NCBI GenBank assembly: GCA_913777615.1
Contig: CAJYTK010000011.1
Coordinates: 248,001-312,000, forward strand
DNA from: an uncultured Agrobacterium sp.
Lineage (GTDB): Bacteria > Pseudomonadota > Alphaproteobacteria > Rhizobiales > Rhizobiaceae
Direction: 5' to 3'
Length of the DNA: 64,000 bases
Under the pieces are notes generated by a model that worked only from the letters and a program-made list of their open reading frames with translations, did no database searches and had not been told where the DNA came from. Both the position numbers and the translations under genes were made by a program. Below are positions 1-8,180 of this stretch, one piece after another. Each line of letters begins with the position of its first letter. Position 1 is the first letter of the stretch.

Positions 1-555
1 GACCAGCGCGATCGGCGGGATTTCGGGCCTTCGCAGAATATCGAGGAAATCGAGAGCGGCTCCGTCGTAGCCTTTGACCGTCGATCCAACCCCGATGACG
101 TCGGTCCCGTTTATCACTTCATCGATCTGGTTCCACTTGCTCAAAAATCCTCCAAACCGCCGGTTCTCCGGATCGAGGAGAAAAGAGGTTGCGGACGCCA
201 GAAAAGCGGGATGCCAGCTGTCATCATCGTCATGGATCACGAGAAAAGGGAGATGTCCCAGACGAGCGCCCTTGTTGGCTGCGGCACTGGTGCCGAGATT
301 TGTTGGATTATGAACGACCGTCAATCTCTCCGAGCGGATCTGCTCCAGGAATTCCGCCAGCAGCGCGTCAAGGGTTTCGACACAGCCGCCATCATTGATG
401 AGATGAATGTGCCAGTTTTCGTATTCCTGGTCGAGAACGCTTCTGAGCGCTCTCCTTAGCAACAAGGGCCTGTCTTTGGTTCGTATGACAACATCAACGC
501 CGTCGCTGCGAGAGTCGTCTCGAATTTTTTCCATGCTGTTTGGAAACATGTTCAT
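1..555 (-). CDS. GT2 family glycosyltransferase, 3' end beyond window
   Basis: An open frame runs from ATG at 555 to the left edge, giving 185 N-terminal residues. It reads as a GT-A fold family 2 transferase: an early strand DVVIRTKDRP, then LRSVLDQEYENWHIHLINDGG-type nucleotide-binding pattern, and an acidic DDDD run in FLVIHDDDDSWHPAFL (about residue 120) where the metal-binding DxD normally lies. A GAGGA ribosome site lies about 9-13 bases upstream of the start; a second in-frame ATG is at 549. GT2 enzymes move a sugar from a nucleotide donor to a glycan or lipid acceptor at the inner face of the membrane. The acceptor cannot be told, because the C-terminus and its left neighbours are outside the window. 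It is separated from the main polysaccharide locus by the flotillin operon. Confidence 0.8.
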   Translation of the reverse strand, partial: MNMFPNSMEKIRDDSRSDGVDVVIRTKDRPLLLRRALRSVLDQEYENWHIHLINDGGCVETLDALLAEFLEQIRSERLTVVHNPTNLGTSAAANKGARLGHLPFLVIHDDDDSWHPAFLASATSFLLDPENRRFGGFLSKWNQIDEVINGTDVIGVGSTVKGYDGAALDFLDILRRPEIPPIALV

Positions 556-856
556 CGACAGAATCGTCCTCGGAAAGATTGGCGGATTTTCCAGCCGTTT
601 GGGACTCGCATCTCGATATCCGCGACAATCATGCTGGTATGTCGATACAGGATTATTGAGGAAGCCTTGTGTGAGGCTGTAACCCTATCCGGCTTGACAA
701 TCGCACACCGAGGAGAGCGCAAAGCATGCCGCCGCCAAGATGGCAGGCAAGCCGAACGGGTTCTGCGATGCGCCCGATCAGCCCAGCCTCGGCTCCTGGT
801 ACATGCCGGCTGGCAACCGGTTTCAGGCGAATGTTGCCAGCCAACGATCAATCAAT
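556..856. other. Intergenic region with operon-end hairpin
   Basis: No gene is supported in this 301-base gap. It holds the hairpin at 808-842, just after the flotillin stop, and presumably the promoter of the minus-strand glycosyltransferase. Short frames on either strand here have no ribosome site or family resemblance. Confidence 0.6.
808..842 (-). terminator. Hairpin after the flotillin operon
   Basis: Perfect 10-base inverted repeat GGCTGGCAAC (808-817) and GTTGCCAGCC (833-842) with a 15-base loop, starting 15 bases after the flotillin stop codon. There is no U-run after it, so it may act as a 3' stabiliser or a Rho-linked end rather than an intrinsic terminator. Confidence 0.45.
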
Positions 857-2521
857 TCACTCTTTGACGTCCTTCGGGCGTTCCTTCTGCAGATTTCCAA
901 GCAGTGAGGAAACAGCGTTCTCACCTTCGAAGCCCGCCTCTTTCAGCAGCTGGTCGACGATCGGCTTGTTTGCCTGATAGGCCAGAAGCTGGCCGGCCAG
1001 CCCCTCGCCGAAACCGATATTGCCCGTGGAACCGGCCTCCCCGCCACGGCCAAGCATGCCGCCGGTATCGAAGATGCGGATATCGGAAATTTTCTCGATC
1101 GGCTTGACCGCCTCGGCGAGCGCCTGGGGAATGATCCGGATCCGTTCGCGCAGGATTTCGTATTCGATAATGGCGGAGCTCAGTTTGTTTCGCGCTTCAT
1201 TGAGCAAAGCCTCGCTCTCTGCCGTGGCCTTGCCGGTCTCCAGCACGCCTTTGGCCTTGATAATCGCGGCTTCTGCTTCGGCTGTCGCCAGCGTCTTGAT
1301 GGCATCAGCCTGGTCGATCGCGGCCTGTTTTTCTGCTTCGGCGCCGACCTTTATGGCCGTGGCGTCCGTTTCGGCCGTCTTGCGCGCGTCAATAATGGCA
1401 ATCTGTCTTTCGCGCTCGGCGATTTCCACCGCTTTCGCAGTGCCGACTTTTTCTTCCGCGGCAATTGCCAAGGCGCGCGCCGTTTCAGCGGATGCCTTGG
1501 CCTCCGATTCCTGCCGGCTCTTATTGGCAACTGCGATCGCGCTCTCCTGGGTCACGATCTGAAGGTCGCGGCGCGCCTCAGTCTCGCGCTGCTGTACGGC
1601 ACGGGTGGCGTCGATGTTGGCGCTCTCGCGGGCCTGCTTGGCCAGAGCTTCACGCTCTGCGATTGCCTGCTCCGCAGCAATTCTTGCTTCCTCCTCTGCA
1701 CGCTTGGCGGCCTGCTCCTGCTGGGCCGTCTCCGCGCGCGTGGCAGCGGACTTGTTGGCGATATCGCGCTCCTGGTTGAGCTCGGCTTCACGTTTCGTGC
1801 GCTCGATCAACAGGGATTGCTGGCGCGCCTCGAGATCCTTCTGTGCGATCGCAACTTCCGTATCGCGGACAATCTCGTTTCGCTCCTTCTTGCGGCCCTC
1901 AGTGATGCGCGTGAGCGCTGCCAAGCCGTGCGCATCGAAGAAATTATTGGCGTTGAAATGTTTGATATCGGTCTGGTCAAGACGCGTAAGAGAGACGGAT
2001 TCAAGTTCGAGACCGTTGGATTGCAGGTCGGCTCCGACCGCCTCCTGTACCGCTTTGACGAAATCCATACGCTGCTCCTGCAGAGCATCCAGCGTCATCG
2101 TGGCAGCCACGGAACGCAGGCCGTCGACGAACTTCGCTTCAATCAGCACACGCAGCTGCTCTGCGTCGTTGGTTCTGTCGCCAAGCGTCTGAGCGGCAAG
2201 CGCGATCGACGACGCGTCCGGTTTGACGCGAACATAGAATTCCGCGCCGATGTCCACACGCATGCGGTCTTTGGTAATAAGGGCGTCGCCTTCGCCACGC
2301 CGAACCTCAAGCCGGAGCGTCTTCAAATTGACCCGCGCAGTGGAGTGGAAGATCGGCAGGACAAGCGAGCCCCCATCCAGAACCACTTTCTGGCCACCCA
2401 AGCCGGTGCGAACATAGGCTTCGTCGCGGCTGGATCGCCTGTAGAGCGATGCCAGAACAAAACCGACGCCAAGGACGAGGACGACACCTATCGCCGCTGG
2501 CACCAAAAGATCGTAAAACAT
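857..2521 (-). CDS. Flotillin / SPFH domain membrane scaffold protein (YqiK/FloT type)
   Basis: 554 residues. An N-terminal membrane segment (about residues 7-29) is followed by an SPFH/band 7 domain (about 30-200, with the pattern VRTGLGGQKVVLDGGSLVLP). A very long Ala/Glu/Arg/Lys-rich coiled coil follows (about 210-450), then a Gly-rich flotillin C-terminus (FDTGGMLGRGGEAGSTGN). Length and order match YqiK/flotillin-1-like proteins, which oligomerise on the membrane and organise microdomains. AAGGAG lies 6 bases before the ATG. It is the last gene of a minus-strand operon after a PspA protein and a YqiJ-like protein, a combination known from several bacteria as a membrane-integrity module. 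The role in membrane stress is inferred from family and context. Confidence 0.93.
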   Translation of the reverse strand: MFYDLLVPAAIGVVLVLGVGFVLASLYRRSSRDEAYVRTGLGGQKVVLDGGSLVLPIFHSTARVNLKTLRLEVRRGEGDALITKDRMRVDIGAEFYVRVKPDASSIALAAQTLGDRTNDAEQLRVLIEAKFVDGLRSVAATMTLDALQEQRMDFVKAVQEAVGADLQSNGLELESVSLTRLDQTDIKHFNANNFFDAHGLAALTRITEGRKKERNEIVRDTEVAIAQKDLEARQQSLLIERTKREAELNQERDIANKSAATRAETAQQEQAAKRAEEEARIAAEQAIAEREALAKQARESANIDATRAVQQRETEARRDLQIVTQESAIAVANKSRQESEAKASAETARALAIAAEEKVGTAKAVEIAERERQIAIIDARKTAETDATAIKVGAEAEKQAAIDQADAIKTLATAEAEAAIIKAKGVLETGKATAESEALLNEARNKLSSAIIEYEILRERIRIIPQALAEAVKPIEKISDIRIFDTGGMLGRGGEAGSTGNIGFGEGLAGQLLAYQANKPIVDQLLKEAGFEGENAVSSLLGNLQKERPKDVKE

Positions 2522-2537
2522 GCGAGCTCCTTAAATG

Positions 2538-3158
2538 CTATGAAGTCTGCGGTACGTCGAGATCGGACGGCACCGGGATGGCAATGAAAATGTCGGAGTT
2601 GCGATCGACGAGAAGGACTTTGGCTCCTATGGCGATCGGGGCTTCCTCGGCGGCAGCTTTCGCACGTAGGACATGCCAGTTGCCGTATCGATCCTTCAAC
2701 CGCACGCGCCCTGGCAAAGCCTGATCAAGAGGGCCGACCGTCACCTCCGCAGTCCGGCCGACGAGGTCTGCCAGATCGACTGCATAGCTCTCGTCGCGGG
2801 GAACGAGGCGAGCGACCCATCTGCTTGCAACGCGGATGGTCGGCACGGATCCTGCAAGGGCGGTCGGGATCGCGATGAGGGCGGGAAGCGGAGTCCAGAT
2901 GGCACTCGCAACCGCCTGCAAAACGAAGCCGGTCATGGCGAAAATGCCGAGGATGATCATCAACAGAATGAGCACCGGCACCCCGCCGACATTCAGCCAG
3001 GACATCAGCCCGGCCATATCGTCCGGCCAAGCCTTGTCGACCACCTCACCCAATGAAAAGCCTATCAGCAGACAGGCCATTTCGATCACGGTCAATGCAA
3101 TCAACATCACCGCCGCGATGGCAAAAGGCAGCGAATGAGGAGCAAGAAAGAGCTCCAT
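2538..3158 (-). CDS. YqiJ-like OB-fold membrane protein (NfeD-type partner of flotillin)
   Basis: 206 residues from ATG at 3158; the frame stays open further upstream, but that part overlaps the preceding PspA gene and looks non-native. Three or so hydrophobic segments fill the first half (around residues 10-30, 50-80 and 85-105). The C-terminal 80 residues contain a small beta domain (VGRTAEVTVGPLDQALPGRV, then GNWHVLRAKA and GAKVLLVDRNSDIFIAIPV) that fits the YqiJ/NfeD OB fold. Proteins of this type are encoded next to flotillins and act with them in the membrane. It starts 4 bases after the PspA stop and ends 16 bases before the flotillin start, so co-transcription and probably co-translation are likely. 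Confidence 0.85.
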   Translation of the reverse strand: MELFLAPHSLPFAIAAVMLIALTVIEMACLLIGFSLGEVVDKAWPDDMAGLMSWLNVGGVPVLILLMIILGIFAMTGFVLQAVASAIWTPLPALIAIPTALAGSVPTIRVASRWVARLVPRDESYAVDLADLVGRTAEVTVGPLDQALPGRVRLKDRYGNWHVLRAKAAAEEAPIAIGAKVLLVDRNSDIFIAIPVPSDLDVPQTS

Positions 3159-3162
3159 GATG

Positions 3163-4311
3163 TCAGCTCTGCCCGGTCTTGAATTTTGCAAGTCTTGCTG
3201 CGATCGCCTGCTCGCGGTGCAGCCGGTCAAGCTCGTCGAGTTCGGCGCTATTGCCTGCATCGCTCCCGCCTGGCACGCCCGTGACGCGAGATACTGCAGA
3301 AACGGCCCGGCTGACATTTTCCATGGAGCCGGCCTTGGCGCCAGACGGCCCGGCACCGGTGGGAAATTGAGCGCTACTCCGCTTCAAGTCTGCGAGTCTC
3401 GCCTCCGCCTCACGGCGCGCGGCGAGAATGGCCTGAAGCGCCTGCTGACCTTCGGCCAGTTGATCATGGGCATCGCTCAACGCCTTGTCCAGTGCCGCAA
3501 GTTGGGATTCAAGATCGATCTGACGCGCCACCCCAGCCTTGGCAAGGTCATCGCGATCCGAGGCTATGGCCGTGCGAATCTTGTCATCCAGCGACTTCAA
3601 GTCCTGATCGATCTCACCACGCCGTCGGAGAATGCGGTACTCTTCCGCCTTCACCTTGCCGATATCGAGGCGCGCCTCATCGGCAGCCTGATCGATTTCT
3701 CTCAAGGCCTGCTCCACCACCACGATCTTGTTCGCGCCTTCAGCCATATCGACGGCATTGTTCGCAAGACCGGCGATCAGACGCCCCATACGGGAGAGAA
3801 TGCTTTCATTCGCTGTCATGGTGTCCTCCGTTTGACCGGCGCGCGTATCGACGCCGATTTCGATCTGATAACAATCATTGCGCACAACGAGTTGAGCGTT
3901 GAAGAGGTCGAGACTGCCACGAGAATAGCCCAAGACGTCGTAATGAACGGCGTGACGTCCGCTGACGGTGGCGATCGTCAGCGTCGAAGGGCCTTTGATC
4001 GCGAATAGCTTTTCATCAAGTGGCAGTGCATCGATGCTAGCCGGACGCATGCGCGCCGAGGCGAAATCACGAAGACCGAGTGAGACGAGCCGCGCGGGCA
4101 GTCCTGTCGCTATCCGAATTTTCTCATAGGCAAGATCGTGCAAGGCCACGAGATTCGCACCAGACTTCCCGCGCGTCAGCTCATCCAGCATCGTCATCAT
4201 CACGGCATAGGCCGACAAAGTATCGCAAAGCGCCTGCGCGGCTGCCTCGTCAGGCATGAGCCTGTAATGCATGATGGATGAGTGGGACGGATGAGCCATG
4301 ACAGAAACCAT
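3163..4311 (-). CDS. pspA: PspA/IM30 protein with an extra N-terminal TnpB-like domain; internal start at 3819
   Basis: 382 residues. Residues 165-382 are a complete PspA/IM30: MTANESILSRMGRLIAGLAN amphipathic helix, then a long charged coiled coil (EQALREIDQAADEARLDIGKV onward) and a C-terminal helix. PspA coats stressed inner membranes. Residues 14-155 form another domain: a helical part with a GLPARLV turn, then LPLDEKLFAIKG, LTIATVSGRHAVHYDVLGY and AQLVVRNDCYQIEIGV. This order resembles the N-terminal region of IS605-type TnpB proteins, judged from memory of the family. No stop codon separates the two parts, yet a perfect GGAGG sits 5 bases before the codon for Met165, so PspA alone (3163-3819, 218 residues, the usual family length) is probably also made. 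Long-form starts could be 4311, 4299 or 4272; none has a good ribosome site. Confidence 0.85.
   Translation of the reverse strand: MVSVMAHPSHSSIMHYRLMPDEAAAQALCDTLSAYAVMMTMLDELTRGKSGANLVALHDLAYEKIRIATGLPARLVSLGLRDFASARMRPASIDALPLDEKLFAIKGPSTLTIATVSGRHAVHYDVLGYSRGSLDLFNAQLVVRNDCYQIEIGVDTRAGQTEDTMTANESILSRMGRLIAGLANNAVDMAEGANKIVVVEQALREIDQAADEARLDIGKVKAEEYRILRRRGEIDQDLKSLDDKIRTAIASDRDDLAKAGVARQIDLESQLAALDKALSDAHDQLAEGQQALQAILAARREAEARLADLKRSSAQFPTGAGPSGAKAGSMENVSRAVSAVSRVTGVPGGSDAGNSAELDELDRLHREQAIAARLAKFKTGQS
3825..3829 (-). promoter_or_regulatory. Internal Shine-Dalgarno for a PspA-only product
   Basis: GGAGG on the minus strand, 5 bases before ATG 3819-3817, inside the reading frame of the longer fusion. 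It is stronger than anything upstream of the long-form starts, which suggests the 218-residue PspA is translated independently. Confidence 0.75.
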
Positions 4312-4777
4312 AAAGCACTACTTTGGTGACTTCAAGAACAATACGGTCTGAAGTTGCATTTTTTTGATCGGGCTAAACCAAAGGAATTCTAAATAATAGG
4401 AACTCGTTGCGCCAAAAGAAAAATCCAACCCACTACCAAGTGGATGCAGATGCGCATTGAAGCTTATTGTCTCGTTCAAGAGTGTGAAAGAGATCGTGTC
4501 TTGCGCATTGGAAGTAAGGGATGGCCCCACCCGCTGAGACGAATTTCTGCCTCCGAAGAAAGCGCGCAAAAGGGCGGTCCCGGCTAATGCCTGTCCTATA
4601 CGATGAGAGCACCGCAGATAGTACGACGGGAGGGTGAATGACCGCAGTACGCTTTGCTGGTGGCGATATGCACATTATGGAGGTGGCGTCAGTGTGTACC
4701 CGCTTACCGCCTATTCAGCGCTCCCAAAATCATGGCGGCCCAAACAGCCACCATGACTGGTTTTCAATTTGTAAGCG
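4312..4777. other. Intergenic region upstream of the pspA operon
   Basis: 466 bases between two minus-strand genes. Near 4724-4755 it contains a terminator for the MFS gene; the rest should hold the promoter of the pspA-yqiJ-flotillin operon. I looked for a sigma-54 type -24/-12 element pointing at pspA and saw no convincing one. Short frames of about 80 codons here lack ribosome sites. Confidence 0.6.
4724..4755 (-). terminator. Intrinsic terminator of the MFS gene
   Basis: On the minus strand a 9-base stem CATGGTGGC / GCCGCCATG (one G-U pair, 7-base loop, plus-strand arms 4731-4739 and 4747-4755) is followed by ATTTTGGG. It lies 22 bases after the MFS stop codon. Confidence 0.65.
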
Positions 4778-6094
4778 TCAGGAGCGCGGCGGCAGAATTG
4801 GGAGGGGCTCTGCGCGGCCGACGATGAAGGCGTAGGAGAAAGCGCCGACAAGCGCCATGCCTGCTGCCATCATGAAGGACGGCGTGTAGCTTCCGCCGAA
4901 CATGTCCAGCAGATAACCGAAGAGCAGCGGGCTGATGATGCCGGCGATATTCGAGGCAAAGTTCTGGATGCCGCCTATAGAGGCGACGTGGCGTGAGCTT
5001 GGCGCCACGTCAGCTGGCAAGGACCATATGCCCGTCGCTGCAATGGCAAGGCTGCTGTAGGAAATCGCGAGGAAAAACAGTGCCATATAGAGCGATTGCG
5101 TCAACGAGGCCGGCAGAATGGCCGCGCCGCCAAGCATACCACCAACCATGATGATCTTGCGCACCGTGGTGACATTGGCGCCGTTGCGGATTGCTCGGTC
5201 GGCAAGCGCACCAGCGATCCAAGCTGTGACGACGGCCGATAGACCCGGCAGCATTCCGTAAAGACCCAGTTCAGCCAGGTTGAGACCACGGGCGGTTTTC
5301 AGATAGCTCGGGAACCAGGTCAGGAAGAAATAGATGACGAAGTTCAGGCAGAAAAAGCCAATCATCATGCCCCATATGGTGCGGTATCTGAACAGATCCA
5401 CCCACTTGATCTTGGCAGCTTCCGGATCGTCATTCTCGACCGTTCGCCCACCATTTTCGATGATGTAGCGCCGCTCGAGATCGTTAGCGCGAGAGTGCTC
5501 AGTGGGATCGCGATAGCTGACATACCAGAAGAAGGCCCAGATGATACCGACCGCTCCGAGGATGATGAAGGAGTAGTGCCAGGTCGCAACCGCAATGATG
5601 GCAGTGACGATGGGAAGAGCAAGCACCGTTCCCACGCGAGAGCCGGAATCGATCACCGCAGTCGCAAAAGCTCTTTCGCTTTTTGGGAACCAGCGCGACG
5701 CCGCTTTCGTGGCAGAGGGATAAGCCGGGGCCTCACCAGCGCCAAGTGCGAAACGAACTGCAAAGAAGGTCCAAAAGCTATTTGCCAGAGGTGTTAGCGC
5801 CGTGAAGACCGACCACCATATGGCGGCAAGCGAAAAGGTTTTGCGCGCGCCAAGCTTATCGGTGATCCAACCGGCAAACAGCATCATACCGTCATAGGCC
5901 CAGAAAAATGCGCCCAGGATCAGGCCTTTTTCCGTGTTGGTGAGATTTAGACCAAGTTCCTGATCGATAAAGGGAAGAGCGACGCTCATATTGGCTCGAT
6001 CGAGATAATTGATCGAAATACCAACGAAGCACATGAAAAGAATAAAGTAACGAACCTTCGTGGCCCCCGCGGGCGCACTCTTTGGGTTTATCAT
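4778..6094 (-). CDS. MFS transporter, anion:cation symporter (ACS) family
   Basis: 438 residues from ATG at 6094, chosen because GGAGG lies 9 bases upstream; the longer open frame to 6238 starts in sequence unlike a transporter. The N-terminus has the ACS-family pattern ISINYLDRANMSVALP, then a DKLGARKTF loop after the second helix and 12 predicted helices with a long central loop around residue 205-240. ACS carriers move organic anions such as hexuronates, aldonates, phthalate or tartrate with protons or sodium. The substrate cannot be read from the sequence, and no catabolic gene is adjacent. A terminator follows immediately, so it is probably a single-gene unit. Confidence 0.9.
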   Translation of the reverse strand: MINPKSAPAGATKVRYFILFMCFVGISINYLDRANMSVALPFIDQELGLNLTNTEKGLILGAFFWAYDGMMLFAGWITDKLGARKTFSLAAIWWSVFTALTPLANSFWTFFAVRFALGAGEAPAYPSATKAASRWFPKSERAFATAVIDSGSRVGTVLALPIVTAIIAVATWHYSFIILGAVGIIWAFFWYVSYRDPTEHSRANDLERRYIIENGGRTVENDDPEAAKIKWVDLFRYRTIWGMMIGFFCLNFVIYFFLTWFPSYLKTARGLNLAELGLYGMLPGLSAVVTAWIAGALADRAIRNGANVTTVRKIIMVGGMLGGAAILPASLTQSLYMALFFLAISYSSLAIAATGIWSLPADVAPSSRHVASIGGIQNFASNIAGIISPLLFGYLLDMFGGSYTPSFMMAAGMALVGAFSYAFIVGRAEPLPILPPRS

Positions 6095-6637
6095 GACATT
6101 GAACCTCCCTGGCATGATTTGCTGGCTTGTCTCGACCTCGCGTGAATGCCTCCTCCCCTTAGTCGGGCATTGGCACTGCTTCTGTCGAAAGACTGAAGCC
6201 CCTGGCTTGAAGCGTGACGTGAAGACGAAACCGCACAACGCGATTTAGTTCTATTCACTTATCAATTAAACTTCCACCAGTAAATAGTGCCGCAGCACAC
6301 GGCCTGTGATCATTGTCAATCGCTTTTTAAGCTGGAAATGATGGGCCCGAGTAAGATTGCCAATGCCGCGGTAAGACGCGCGGTCACCCGCGTCGGCATC
6401 GCACAGGAGATCAGGCTAGAAGTTTAGAATTTCTCCCGGCGGACATCATTCAAGGAAGGGTCGGGTCCACTCTGAGGCGTTATCGGCAAGTTCCAACGAG
6501 CTTGCGCCAAGGAACGCAACCGAAGCCGCACGTGGCCTCAACTTGCCACTACCCCTGCGAGGGATGATTGAATGAAAGCCGGAAAACGACATGCCCCGTT
6601 TGACGCCCAGCTCTCGTGTACGGGCTGCCCATCTCTG
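6095..6637. other. Intergenic region, MFS promoter side
   Basis: 543 bases with no supported gene. It lies between the start of the minus-strand MFS gene and the stop of the minus-strand DUF2322 gene. An AT-rich patch around 6243-6290 is the likely MFS promoter area. I saw no clear operator palindrome. Confidence 0.5.
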
Positions 6638-6967
6638 TCAGCGCGCTACGAGCTCGATAGTCAAGGGAGCCGCACCGCCAATAATATCCAGCAAGCGGTC
6701 GATATTGGGATGAGCGCCCGGACGCTCTTTAGCGTCGGCGGTATGCTCGGCGAAAATCGCAAGGCCATGGCTCGCCGCGTCCCGGTTGAGCGTGCCGAAG
6801 CATTGCTGGAGATATTGGTAAACTGCCAGCGAGCCCTGTTTGCCTGGCTGATTTTCGATGGACGCGACAATCTTACCGTCGGCGTCAACAAGATTGATCC
6901 GATCAAGGCTTTCGATCGACGGCAACTGTTGCAGGTTTTCCTTGAAGGATGCGGCGGGCTTGATCAT
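6638..6967 (-). CDS. DUF2322 family protein
   Basis: 109 residues. The sequence fits the small proteobacterial DUF2322 family: MIKPAASFKENLQQLPSIE at the start, the central IENQPGKQGSLAVYQYL block, and FAEHTADAKERPGAHPNIDR near the end. AGGAG lies 6-7 bases before the ATG. The family is a soluble cytoplasmic protein of unknown function. The plus strand opposite it also has a long open frame, but that one has no ribosome site and no family resemblance. It is divergent from the next gene at 7267. Confidence 0.85.
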   Translation of the reverse strand: MIKPAASFKENLQQLPSIESLDRINLVDADGKIVASIENQPGKQGSLAVYQYLQQCFGTLNRDAASHGLAIFAEHTADAKERPGAHPNIDRLLDIIGGAAPLTIELVAR

Positions 6968-7111
6968 GGCGAACTCCTGATGTCATGTCAGTCTTGCGCC
7001 GGATTTATCAGCTTCATGTCTTGGTCGCTACCCAAAGCAGCGGGACCCGAATCGGAATCACTAATCGAGGAAAGCACGATAGTTGGTTCAGACAGACAGT
7101 GCGTCCTCTAT

Positions 7112-7127
7112 GCGTCCAACTGGACGC
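7112..7127. promoter_or_regulatory. Small palindrome between divergent genes
   Basis: GCGTCC-AACT-GGACGC in the 299-base gap between two divergent genes, with another GCGTCC copy just before it (about 7101-7106). It could be an operator; no regulator can be assigned. Confidence 0.25.
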
Positions 7128-7266
7128 GCGGCGCTCGAAGTCCGGCCAGCGATCCAAATGAAGCCGCTCGTGATTTTTGCCGATCAACAAATCGGTCGTT
7201 GCCTCTGGCAGCGCAAGCGCTATCATCAAGCCTCTGTAACATCATTGGCTTTGGGAGGAGAGATAG

Positions 7267-7632
7267 ATGAGACGGATGTGGCCTGAGGAGTTTTCGTTTC
7301 TGCTGGACAATGCCGAAGAGGTTAACCTGCACATTCCCTCTGCGGAGGGCAGCACCTCCAGAGAGCCGGTTTCTAGAAAGGCCCTGCGGGCCCGTATAAC
7401 GCAGGACGACTTCGAGAAAATCTGGCATCTGGCAGAGGCGCGTTACCGGCTGAATGGGGAGCGGACCGGCGAGGCAATTACGTTGATTACCAACAACCCG
7501 CACTACCAAAAGTGGCACCCTTCCGATGGTGGTAGCGTAGACAGCGTTTCTGACAGCGGCAAAACGATCACGACGCGTTATGTCACGGTGCATTTTCTGC
7601 TGGATGATGTGAGAGAACCGGTCGAAGCATAG
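7267..7632 (+). CDS. Conserved-looking hypothetical protein
   Basis: 121 residues starting at an ATG with GGAGG 7 bases upstream (7255-7259). It is a soluble, acidic protein with no membrane segment or signal peptide and no motif I recognise. The N-terminal MRRMWPEEFSFLLDNAEEVN and the phrase LHIPSAEGSTSREPVSRKAL are followed by a region (about 45-115) rich in charged and aromatic residues (ITNNPHYQKWHPSDGG). The strong ribosome site and the good hairpin just after the stop codon (7662-7696) favour a real single-gene unit. The minus-strand frame opposite is longer (203 codons) but has no ribosome site. Confidence 0.6.
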   Translation: MRRMWPEEFSFLLDNAEEVNLHIPSAEGSTSREPVSRKALRARITQDDFEKIWHLAEARYRLNGERTGEAITLITNNPHYQKWHPSDGGSVDSVSDSGKTITTRYVTVHFLLDDVREPVEA

Positions 7633-7661
7633 GAAACAGATCAGTTTTGTCTGCAACGCAG

Positions 7662-7701
7662 CAATCAAAGCAGCTTGTGCCAAGCGGCTTTGATTGTTTC
7701 T
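7662..7701 (+). terminator. Terminator hairpin after the 7267 gene
   Basis: Arms CAATCAAAGC (7662-7671) and GCTTTGATTG (7687-7696) with an inner stem GCTTG/CAAGC and a TGC loop. This makes a stem of about 16 pairs with one mismatch, followed by TTTCTC. Confidence 0.65.
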
Positions 7702-8036
7702 CGCTGACTGCCACGCCACTCTCCCTTGTCCAGGAGTTCGATCACGTGGAAGACTAAGATGCGCCCATCAACACAGTTTCGTTGTGTACCAGCCGAGATT
7801 ATCACCTGTCTCGAGATGATATCCTCCGATGACTACCGGCAACGAGTAAGATTAGACTGCTTTGAGAGTCGAAAAAGAGTTTTCAGTTTTTTCAGTTTTT
7901 ACTCTCTTTGTTAATGTTTCTTTCATCACGTCTGAGCAAATCATAGCATTCAGGCGCCCGTTACCGCCGCCACTCTCCTGTTTTTAAGTCTATGGCAACC
8001 TCTATTGGCCAAATTCTCCTGGTCCAGGAGGGTTAC
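7702..8036. other. Intergenic region
   Basis: 335 bases without a supported gene. An AT-rich, T-tract-bearing section at about 7860-7925 may carry the promoter of the small protein gene at 8037. Confidence 0.4.
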
Positions 8037-8180
8037 ATGACTTATCGAAGCAAAATTTGGATACTCAGTGTTGTCGTCTCGCTGTCTGTATGGTCAGCAG
8101 GAATCCACGGCGTGGCACGATTGACTCAAAATACCGGTGAGCCGCTCCCTGATATGCTGAAGACTGCCAGCACGCGATAA
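8037..8180 (+). CDS. Small secreted or membrane-anchored peptide, 47 residues
   Basis: 47 residues from ATG 8037, preceded by GGAGG at 8027-8031 with a 5-base spacer, which decides this start over the in-frame ATG at 7992. The N-terminus MTYRSKIWILSVVVSLSVWS has a positive start and one hydrophobic segment (about residues 7-22), so it should be exported or membrane-anchored. The remaining 25 residues are polar and carry no known motif. No homologue is recognised. The ribosome site makes it a good candidate for a real small gene. Confidence 0.55.
   Translation: MTYRSKIWILSVVVSLSVWSAGIHGVARLTQNTGEPLPDMLKTASTR

Noticed and set aside
4312-4560. Possible sigma-54 promoter for pspA (TGGCGC on the minus strand near 4410)
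   Set aside because: The downstream GC element is not at the required spacing, so the match is incomplete.
6572-7270. 232-codon plus-strand frame
   Set aside because: It lies opposite the DUF2322 gene, has no ribosome site and reads as low-similarity, Ser/Arg/Cys-rich antisense sequence.
7108-7719. 203-codon minus-strand frame
   Set aside because: Antisense to the 121-residue gene at 7267, which has a perfect GGAGG and a terminator in the right direction.
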